From DTSX01 sp964633465 (GTDB lineage: Bacteria > Pseudomonadota > Gammaproteobacteria > Steroidobacterales > UBA11654), in NCBI GenBank assembly GCA_964633465.1, contig CAZWGB010000068.1, positions 1 through 5,756 on the forward strand: a DNA stretch of 5,756 bases, written 5' to 3'. The notes beneath the pieces were generated by a model. The model had not been told where the DNA came from. It was given only the letters and a program-made list of their open reading frames with translations, and ran no database searches. How positions within the stretch are numbered: position 1 is the first letter of the stretch; every line of letters starts with the position of its first letter. Positions 1-5,424 of the stretch are shown piece by piece. The translations under genes were made by a program, and so were the position numbers.

Positions 1-784
1 CTCTGACCGCTTGCATAATTTCTTTATCCATTGGATTGGTAATTGCACAGGGCATACCCGAGCTAATTGCCATGGGTAAAAAAGTAGCATTCAAACCATG
101 TCGATTAGGCAAACCAAAGCTTAAATTTGAGGCACCGCAGGTAGTATTGACTTTTAATTCTTCTCTAAGTCTCCTGACCAATTCCAAAACCTGTTTGCCT
201 GCCTGATTGATTGCTCCTACTGGCATGACCAATGGGTCAATCACCACATCTTCTTTTGGTATTCCGTGATCACTTGCACGTTCCACTATTTTTTTTGCTA
301 CCTCATATCGAACATTAATGTCTTCCGAAATACCGTTGTCATCATTTGATATCCCAATCACAGCAGCTCCATATTTCTTCACCATTGGCAAAATGATCTC
401 CAGGCGCTCTTCTTCGCCAGTAACAGAGTTCAAGAGTGCCTTACCCTGATAAACAGCAAGTCCTGCCTCAAGTGCTTCTATAATTGAGGAATCAATGCAC
501 AGAGGAACATCAGTTACACTTTGCACCAATTGGATTGATTCAGCTAAAATGCCAGGCTCATCTGCTAAAGGGACACCAGCGTTAACATCCAGCATTTGTG
601 CACCAGCTGCAACTTGTGCAATGGCATCTCCTTCAACTCTCTCAAGATTCCCTGCTTTCATTTCTTCAGCAAGAAGTTTTCTACCTGTTGGATTAATGCG
701 CTCACCAATAACCACAAAAGGATGATCAACACCTATTTTGATTTCCTGAGTACTTGAACTTACGATTGTTTCAGTTGCAGACAT
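1..784 (-). CDS. Methyltetrahydrofolate:corrinoid methyltransferase (pterin-binding), 3' end outside window
   Basis: The frame opens with ATG at 784-782 and stays open for 261 codons to the window edge, so the C-terminus is missing. The protein is a DHPS-like TIM barrel of the MtgA/AcsE/MetH pterin-binding family. It transfers a methyl group between 5-methyl-THF and protein-bound cobalamin in the cytoplasm. Visible family motifs are GERINPTG (residues 27-34), DVNAG (66-70), DSS (98-100), LNSVTGE (118-124), a DPL at 183-185, and GASNLSFGLPNR (217-228), whose Asn matches the pterin-interacting Asn of this family. The first 20 residues are a non-conserved leader. The gene lies 17 bases after the small 'virulence factor' gene, has only a weak ribosome site and is last in the visible operon. 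With the separate corrinoid protein upstream it could be the pterin module of a split methionine synthase or part of a methylamine demethylation system. The family is certain; the physiological direction is inferred. Confidence 0.93.
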   Translation of the reverse strand, partial: MSATETIVSSSTQEIKIGVDHPFVVIGERINPTGRKLLAEEMKAGNLERVEGDAIAQVAAGAQMLDVNAGVPLADEPGILAESIQLVQSVTDVPLCIDSSIIEALEAGLAVYQGKALLNSVTGEEERLEIILPMVKKYGAAVIGISNDDNGISEDINVRYEVAKKIVERASDHGIPKEDVVIDPLVMPVGAINQAGKQVLELVRRLREELKVNTTCGASNLSFGLPNRHGLNATFLPMAISSGMPCAITNPMDKEIMQAVR

Positions 785-801
785 TTTTAGAAATAATTTC
801 T

Positions 802-1110
802 TTATTCTTTTGGCTTGATTCCACTGGCCTTAATCGTTTTTTCAAGAAGCTCATCGGAGAATCTCTGCTCCAATTGCCGAACTTGTGTTTCCAACAGTTT
901 CGACGGATCACTAACACCCTCAAGGCGTTTGGTTTCTCTTCTCCATTCGGCGATGTAGGCATCACTTGAACCCTTTCCTGCACGCATGGCTGCTCGATCA
1001 ATGGCGGTTTCAAATTTTGGATCAAGCTGTTGCCTATGTTTTTCTCGACCGGCTTTATAAACCACATGTGATGGTATGTCTCTCCAAAAAAATGTAATCA
1101 TCTTAGCCAT
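802..1110 (-). CDS. Small 'virulence factor' family protein, corrinoid-operon accessory
   Basis: This 102-residue protein carries the signature of the small family named 'virulence factor' (Pfam Virulence_fact): a start-proximal FFWRDIPSHV (residues 7-16), a GR..H..QLDP.F..AIDRAAMRAG block in the first half, and SDAYIAEWRRE near residues 49-59. It is charged and soluble, with no signal peptide or membrane segment, and the C-terminal half looks helical. The ATG overlaps the TAA of the DUF1638 gene by one base (TAATG), which implies translational coupling. A second Met at codon 4 is an alternative start, but the coupled one is preferred. The family name comes from an old annotation. Its position between DUF1638 and the pterin methyltransferase suggests an accessory role in corrinoid methyl transfer. 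No biochemical activity can be assigned from the sequence. Confidence 0.85.
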   Translation of the reverse strand: MAKMITFFWRDIPSHVVYKAGREKHRQQLDPKFETAIDRAAMRAGKGSSDAYIAEWRRETKRLEGVSDPSKLLETQVRQLEQRFSDELLEKTIKASGIKPKE

Positions 1111-1709
1111 TAAATATTAACTCCGATGGATGCTTCAATGTGTTTTTTAAAATTTCCCAAGCCAGTATGATGGACGGTATGCTCCAGTTCTATGAATTCA
1201 GCACATTTCTTTGATTTTTCCATTAGTTCTTCCGATGTGGATTGGGCAAGGTAAACCACTTTTTTATAGTGTCTAAAATATTCTTGTTTTAACTCTGGAT
1301 ATTTATCCAATCCAAGACCATTGATGACAAGACGATCAAAATGCTTGACCAGAAAATCCGTCAGATAAAAAGTTCCCAACTCTTTGACATGCAGGTGTTT
1401 AAATGTTTCTGTACCACTAAAAAATTCGTAGCAATGTGCTCCAGGCAACCGCTCGACATTGTACTGTTTCAATAAAGCATCAAGGAGTCCTCCTGTACCA
1501 CAATCCGCATAGGCTACAAATACCTTTGAAAATTCACCATTCATGGTATCCAGTTTTTCTTTAATTTTTCCGGGTATCAGTTTTGGCGTGTTATGCAATT
1601 CTGCATCCAGACACTGGATAGTCAGATTATCCCAGGAATTTAGTTTTTTCAGCTGGTTAAGTTCGAGGGCAATGGCGCCACAAGCGATTATCAATACTTT
1701 GTCTTTCAT
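1110..1709 (-). CDS. DUF1638 domain protein
   Basis: This complete 199-residue protein matches DUF1638 along its whole length. Visible features are a hydrophobic opening strand ending in IACGA (Cys10), an LHNTP segment with His39, AYADCGTGGLLDALL (Cys70), LPGAHCYEFFSG (Cys93) and GTFYLTDFLVKHFD (residues 112-125). The recurring Cys10/His39/Cys70/Cys93 set could form a metal or corrinoid-linked site, but that is inference. There is no signal peptide or transmembrane helix. It starts three bases after the TGA of the corrinoid protein and overlaps the next ATG, so it is tightly co-translated. DUF1638 genes are often neighbours of B12-dependent methyltransferases. My recollection is that genetic work on roseobacters tied one to a split B12-dependent methionine synthase. 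The molecular function is unproven. Confidence 0.88.
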   Translation of the reverse strand: MKDKVLIIACGAIALELNQLKKLNSWDNLTIQCLDAELHNTPKLIPGKIKEKLDTMNGEFSKVFVAYADCGTGGLLDALLKQYNVERLPGAHCYEFFSGTETFKHLHVKELGTFYLTDFLVKHFDRLVINGLGLDKYPELKQEYFRHYKKVVYLAQSTSEELMEKSKKCAEFIELEHTVHHTGLGNFKKHIEASIGVNI

Positions 1710-1712
1710 TGA

Positions 1713-2411
1713 TCAATTACGTGCAGCAACCAATTTTTTCATTGTTTCAACAGCGCTTCCAGCATCCATGCAATAAGCATCAGCTCCTACATGTTCAGCA
1801 AATTCATCATTTAAAGGAGCCCCACCAACCATAATAATGTATTTGTCTCGGATGCCTCTTGCTTTAAGCTCATCAACAACAACTTTCATATAAGGCATGG
1901 TTGTGGTTAGTAATGCAGACATTCCTAAAATCGTAGCATTATGCTTTTCTAGGGCATCAATATATTCATCTTTATCGGTATTTACACCTAGATTAAAGAC
2001 TTCAACACCAGCCCCTTCCATCATCATCCCGACTAATTTTTGGCCAATGTCATGTATGTCACCTTTAACGGTTCCAATGACCATTGTGGCAATCGGTTCT
2101 ACTCCCGATTCTGACAAGATTGGTTCCAACAAAGCCATGCCAGCTTTCATTGCATTGGCAGCTAGAAGAACTTCAGGGACAAAGAGAATTCCATCACGAA
2201 AATCTTCACCAACAACCACCATGCCTTCAACAAGAGCCTCATCAAGTACTTTTGTTGCTTCCCAACCTCTATCTAGAAGAATTTGAGTGCCTTCAGCTAT
2301 TTCCTCTGCAAGACCATCGTATAAATCTTCATGCATCTGTTCGACAAGTTCACTGTCATCAAGTTCAGACAATACGATGTCTTCATAATCATCATGATTA
2401 TCACTCATCAT
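1713..2411 (-). CDS. Corrinoid (B12-binding) methyl-carrier protein
   Basis: This 232-residue cytosolic protein has the two-domain build of MtbC/MttC and of the MetH cap-plus-B12 module. A helical cap spans about residues 20-105 and a Rossmann-like cobalamin domain about 106-232. The cobalamin signature GDIHDIG is at 117-123, with Asp118, His120 (lower axial Co ligand) and Gly123. The expected SALLTTTM (165-172) and GGAPL (196-200) follow. The N-terminus has an acidic 20-residue extension. The ATG at 2411 is preceded by a strong ribosome site, AAGGAG, five bases upstream; the second ATG directly after it is also possible. It carries the methyl group between methyltransferase partners: the pterin-binding protein downstream, and either a homocysteine methyltransferase or the MttB paralogs upstream. 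A 64-base gap separates it from metF. Confidence 0.95.
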   Translation of the reverse strand: MMSDNHDDYEDIVLSELDDSELVEQMHEDLYDGLAEEIAEGTQILLDRGWEATKVLDEALVEGMVVVGEDFRDGILFVPEVLLAANAMKAGMALLEPILSESGVEPIATMVIGTVKGDIHDIGQKLVGMMMEGAGVEVFNLGVNTDKDEYIDALEKHNATILGMSALLTTTMPYMKVVVDELKARGIRDKYIIMVGGAPLNDEFAEHVGADAYCMDAGSAVETMKKLVAARN

Positions 2412-2475
2412 GCAATCTCCTTTTTAGACTGAATTAATGGTACTTGAGAGATATAAATATTGCTACCAACAAACG

Positions 2476-3366
2476 TTAACTTATTTCCCTCTTACTTAGC
2501 CCAGTTAAGTCTTTTCCTAATTCACTTGCAGCACCCAATCCAAGAATATTACATACTTCACTGATTACTTTGTGTTGATTGAGTGTGTAGAAGTGCAATT
2601 GATCAAATCCCTCTGATATTAATTTACGACATTGATCCACAGCTACTTTAATTGAAATTTCTTGCCGGCGTTCAAAATCATCTTCAAGGCCAATATATTT
2701 AGCACTAAGCCACTCAGGTATGCTGGTCCCACATTTTTCAGCCATACTTTGAACACCTTTAAAGTTTGTTGAGGGCATAATTCCTGGAATCACTGGGATA
2801 TTTATTCCATCGGCAACTAACTTGTCTCGAAAAATTAAATATGCATCGATGTCAAAAGCAAACTGGGTTATTGCCTGATCTGCACCAGCATCAATCTTTG
2901 CTTTAAGGAGGTTGATATCTGCTTCAAACGAAGAGGATTCTGGATGTTTTTCAGGATAAGCACTCACAGTGATTTCAAAACAACCGTGTTGCTTTATAGC
3001 TTCTACTAAATCAACTGAAGAACTGTATCCATCAGGATGAGCTTTAAACAGGCCCATGTCTGGCATGTCACCACGGAGGGCAACAATGTGGTTGACTCCT
3101 ATAGATTTATAATCATCAATTACCGAGTCAACCTCCTCTTTAGTTGCTGCAACACAAGTTAGATGTGCCGCAACATTAAGTTCTGTGTCATTAATAATGT
3201 TTTTTACAATTTTATGGGTGGCAAATCTTGTTGATCCACCTGCACCGTATGTAACCGATACAAATTTAGGCTCTATCGGTGCAAGTTGTTCTATCGACTG
3301 CCAAAGTTTAGCCTCAAACTTTGGTGTCTTGGGGGGAAAAAATTCAAATGAGATACTTCTTATCAT
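2476..3366 (-). CDS. metF: 5,10-methylenetetrahydrofolate reductase
   Basis: This 296-residue flavoprotein has the same length as the E. coli enzyme and reduces 5,10-methylene-THF to 5-methyl-THF, the methyl donor for methionine. The TIM-barrel motifs are complete: SFEFFPPK at the start (catalytic Glu8), VSVTYGAGGSTR (37-47), AHLTCV (67-72), ALRGD (96-100, with the folate-binding Asp100), AYPEKHPE (136-143), DQAITQFAFD (163-172, with the Gln of the folate site) and PVIPGIMP (191-198). There is no C-terminal regulatory domain, as expected for bacterial MetF. The ATG at 3366 lies 23 bases after the small upstream gene and has no clear Shine-Dalgarno, so it may depend on coupling. It lies downstream of the SAM-II riboswitch, which fits SAM-repressed methionine synthesis. 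Oxidative operation, using methyl-THF from demethylation, cannot be excluded. Confidence 0.97.
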   Translation of the reverse strand: MIRSISFEFFPPKTPKFEAKLWQSIEQLAPIEPKFVSVTYGAGGSTRFATHKIVKNIINDTELNVAAHLTCVAATKEEVDSVIDDYKSIGVNHIVALRGDMPDMGLFKAHPDGYSSSVDLVEAIKQHGCFEITVSAYPEKHPESSSFEADINLLKAKIDAGADQAITQFAFDIDAYLIFRDKLVADGINIPVIPGIMPSTNFKGVQSMAEKCGTSIPEWLSAKYIGLEDDFERRQEISIKVAVDQCRKLISEGFDQLHFYTLNQHKVISEVCNILGLGAASELGKDLTGLSKREIS

Positions 3367-3389
3367 CGTATTTTTAGATCATTCTGTAT

Positions 3390-3629
3390 TTAGCTAGCTG
3401 GAAACCATTTTTGGATTGTATCGATTCTAATATCTTCCCAGGTTCTTGAGTCCAATCTAAACACTAGAACATTGTCACTACTGGCATGTTGATTCATGGA
3501 AAAATGGTTTTCTAGATGTTCCTTGCTTAGGGTGCAAGTAATAGACTTAAGATTACCAGAATTCATGCTGGTAAATTCTATGTTCACAATTCCCTTGTTC
3601 AGAGCTTTTAATAGTTTATCTATATCCAC
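3390..3629 (-). CDS. Small SH3-like barrel protein (DUF2693-like), first gene after the SAM-II switch
   Basis: This 79-residue protein starts at GTG (3629-3627). An in-frame TAG 21 bases upstream and the lack of other start codons fix that choice. AGAGGA lies about 14 bases upstream, a rather long spacing, so translation may be modest. The pattern of a short N-terminal helix, a strand (IVNIEFTSMNSGNLKSITCTL), a variable loop and then VLVFRLDSRTWEDIRIDTIQKW resembles the small SH3-barrel/WYL-like proteins common in phages and marine bacteria, where the central part reads 'F-T-x-x-G-x-x-R/K-x-x-x-C-T-L' and the end 'W-R-S-F-R-x-D-S-I'. It has no signal peptide. It is immediately upstream of metF and downstream of the riboswitch terminator. 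Function is unknown; a small-ligand or nucleic-acid-binding regulatory role is only a guess. Confidence 0.75.
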   Translation of the reverse strand: MDIDKLLKALNKGIVNIEFTSMNSGNLKSITCTLSKEHLENHFSMNQHASSDNVLVFRLDSRTWEDIRIDTIQKWFPAS

Positions 3630-3677
3630 TTTTGAAAAATTATTCCTCTAATAAATGAATCAGCAAGTTTTATAATG

Positions 3678-3706
3678 AAAAAACCCGTAAGCTTTTGCTA
3701 GACGGG
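3678..3706 (-). terminator. Intrinsic terminator of the SAM-II expression platform
   Basis: On the minus strand CCCGT (3706-3702) pairs with ACGGG (3688-3684). An inner AGC/GCT stem (3699-3697 with 3692-3690) is capped by an AAAA loop, and six T residues (3683-3678) follow. This is a textbook rho-independent terminator in the minus-strand direction. It starts only a few bases after the SAM-II aptamer and before the GTG of the next gene, so it probably acts as a regulated attenuator. It would also stop any read-through from the MttB gene. Confidence 0.88.
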
Positions 3707-3712
3707 CTCTAA

Positions 3713-3766
3713 GGTCTGTTTAGCTATATTTATAATGCGCTTGCAAGCTGACTCAAATCCGCGCTT
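3713..3766 (-). promoter_or_regulatory. SAM-II riboswitch aptamer
   Basis: The minus strand matches the SAM-II (metA-type) consensus as I know it. A P1 stem GCGC/GCGC (3764-3761 with 3740-3737) encloses a GATTT segment (3759-3755) and ends in the invariant TTGCAAGCGC (3746-3737). The conserved ATAAAT (3733-3728) and TAGCTAAA (3726-3719) follow. An H-type pseudoknot can form between GTC and AGCT in the loop (3752-3750, 3749-3746) and AGCT and GAC in the 3' tail (3725-3722, 3716-3714). SAM-II binds S-adenosylmethionine and typically lowers expression of methionine genes in alphaproteobacteria. Here it precedes a terminator, a small gene and metF. The recognition rests on primary sequence plus foldability; a covariance-model score was not run. 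Confidence 0.93.
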
Positions 3767-3778
3767 TTCCAAGCGTTT

Positions 3779-3807
3779 ATACTAATCTGGAATTGGTCCA
3801 ACCACAA
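3779..3807 (-). promoter_or_regulatory. Possible promoter for the riboswitch-controlled operon
   Basis: On the minus strand TTGTGG (3807-3802) and TAGTAT (3784-3779) are separated by 17 bases. An overlapping TATAAA at 3781-3776 is a better -10 match but has a poor -35 partner. Either would place transcription initiation just before the SAM-II aptamer, as expected for a riboswitch leader. The match is weak in an AT-rich background. Confidence 0.4.
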
Positions 3808-3862
3808 GACTTTGTTTCAAAATATTACAAAAGACCATCGTTAATAATAAAAACAGTAAAAT

Positions 3863-5419
3863 TTACCATCGGTCGCTTTTTCTCATGTCTTGTTTGGTAA
3901 TTTTTATAGGGAAATTCTCTCTGATCTTTGCATCCGTTTTTGAAGGAATGTATTCAGGGTAATAATCTCGCATCATTTCCTGTAAGTGTTTGTGAGCCAC
4001 ATCGAAGATGGTTTCTTTCCCTTCTGTTTCCCACTCTTGCGTAGTTTTGCGGTTGGCAAGATGCGGATATAAAAATTCAGTTTCCATCAATGCAATGGTT
4101 TGTTCGTGTTTTAAATAATGTCCATCGCCATAAATCACATCTTTAATCACATCATAGGACAGAGTTTGTTCATTAACCTCAATCCCTCTAACGAGTCTTT
4201 GGATATTGCCAAACATATCATTATCGATAATGGCGCCTTCGAAAGACCATCCCATTAGACTTCCGAGAGCTCCTGGATATGCTGCAACAAAATTACCACC
4301 CGCAAGCATCGCTGCAGTAGTTGTAATGGCTTTTTCATAACCTGCCTGTGCATCCATGGTTTTTGCATCTGTCATACCGCAAGCTATGCTTGAAACCAAG
4401 CCATAGTGATTGCACATCTGTGCCGTAGCAGCCATGACCAAAGCCTGTTCACCACTGCCGCCGGTAAAAGCACCCGTTCTTAGATCAGAGACAAATGGCC
4501 ACATTTCAAAATCACAGTAAGAGCCAGGATTGATTAGATTGACCACACAAAGGCAAGCTAGAGTTTCAGCAAAGGCTTGGACAAGAGTGCCTGCCAAGGA
4601 TGCAGGAGCAGTCGTTCCTGCCTGAGGAGCAGTACAGACCCCTATCGTGAGGCCAAGTTCTGCCATTCTCACCATAACCTCAGCGTTATCCTTGCCAAAT
4701 CGAAGTGGGGCAACAATTGGGCAGCCTCCTATCTCAACAAAAGGTCGCTCAATGAATTTTCCTTCACCACCTAAAAAAGTATCAAAAAGATTGATCAAAG
4801 GATCTACATGCTCAACATTATCTATTGCTAAAGCAATATTTTTTTGCGTACCGGCAATTGCCGCATAGGCAGCATTAATATCGTGGACATATCTCTCTTG
4901 ACTGTATTCCGTCACCGCAAAGGGTTGTCCATAATGATGTATGTGTTCCAGTTGGTCACACAACCGAGCGGCGTCATAGATATCAACAACCTTTGTTGGC
5001 CGGTAACTTTGGGTTTTGTAATCAAAAATTGAAATCGGCTCACCTGAAGTACTTAAATACATTTTTTTACCGGTGACTGAATAGTCATATTTAGGATTTA
5101 CACCATAAATGATGTGTTCTTTTGGAGCTATATCTATGAGGTCTTCAACCAGTGACTTCGGAAATTTGAGACGATTGTCAGGACCTAGGATGCAACCTTT
5201 GGATAAAGTGTGGTCTAAAATTTCTGGAATAGGGTCTCCTATTCCAATGTCTTCCAACACGTTTAGTGCAGTGAGGTGTATTTTTTCTATTTCTTGAGTG
5301 CTTAAGGGATTGTACTTGCCACCCTCCAGACCAGGGGTTACAACGTTTTTAATTTCTGATTTTTGTCGGATCTCTCGGCGTGCTTTACTACCTCCAGCCC
5401 TTCTTTTTTTTCTGGCCAT
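3863..5419 (-). CDS. MttB-superfamily (trimethylamine methyltransferase family) protein, non-pyrrolysine
   Basis: This complete 518-residue protein belongs to the MttB superfamily, cobamide-dependent methyltransferases that move a methyl group from a quaternary or tertiary amine to a corrinoid protein. It has a very basic, Arg/Lys/Gly-rich N-terminus (residues 1-20), typical of the proteobacterial branch. A long TIM barrel follows with YLSTSGEP (121-128), IGGCPIVAPLRF (230-241), TAPQAGTTAPASLAGTLVQ (263-281), GAFTGGSGEQALV (317-328), CGMTDAKTMDAQAGYEK (347-363) and WSFEGAIIDNDMFG (391-404). The frame contains no internal TAG, so it lacks pyrrolysine. Such members are known to act on compounds such as glycine betaine, proline betaine, carnitine or gamma-butyrobetaine; the substrate here is not readable. 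The ATG is five bases after the stop of an upstream paralog and has a weak ribosome site. The likely methyl acceptor is the corrinoid protein downstream. Confidence 0.95.
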   Translation of the reverse strand: MARKKRRAGGSKARREIRQKSEIKNVVTPGLEGGKYNPLSTQEIEKIHLTALNVLEDIGIGDPIPEILDHTLSKGCILGPDNRLKFPKSLVEDLIDIAPKEHIIYGVNPKYDYSVTGKKMYLSTSGEPISIFDYKTQSYRPTKVVDIYDAARLCDQLEHIHHYGQPFAVTEYSQERYVHDINAAYAAIAGTQKNIALAIDNVEHVDPLINLFDTFLGGEGKFIERPFVEIGGCPIVAPLRFGKDNAEVMVRMAELGLTIGVCTAPQAGTTAPASLAGTLVQAFAETLACLCVVNLINPGSYCDFEMWPFVSDLRTGAFTGGSGEQALVMAATAQMCNHYGLVSSIACGMTDAKTMDAQAGYEKAITTTAAMLAGGNFVAAYPGALGSLMGWSFEGAIIDNDMFGNIQRLVRGIEVNEQTLSYDVIKDVIYGDGHYLKHEQTIALMETEFLYPHLANRKTTQEWETEGKETIFDVAHKHLQEMMRDYYPEYIPSKTDAKIRENFPIKITKQDMRKSDRW

Positions 5420-5424
5420 AAAGA

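Noticed and set aside
495..969. Plus-strand frames of 71-76 codons opposite the pterin methyltransferase and 'virulence factor' genes
   Set aside because: They overlap recognisable minus-strand genes, show no domain pattern and lack convincing ribosome sites.
1897..2437. Plus-strand open frames of 117-129 codons opposite the corrinoid gene
   Set aside because: They are antisense shadows with low-complexity Ser/Thr/Gln-rich translations and no family resemblance. The minus strand encodes a clear corrinoid protein.
3795..3803. TTGGACCAA-type palindrome after the MttB gene as a terminator
   Set aside because: The stem is only four base pairs with a one-base loop and no T tract, so it cannot be supported as a terminator.
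3699..3838. Short minus-strand peptides in the intergenic region, such as KRLEKRGFESACKRI… ending at TAG (3701-3699), read as a decayed gene
   Set aside because: The frame overlaps the SAM-II aptamer and terminator, is interrupted by a stop at about 3784 and has no ribosome site. The conserved RNA motif explains the sequence better.
3630..3862. Adenosylcobalamin riboswitch, considered because of the B12-dependent genes
   Set aside because: No B12-box-like GCCACTG element or long multi-stem structure is visible, and the motif present is SAM-II.
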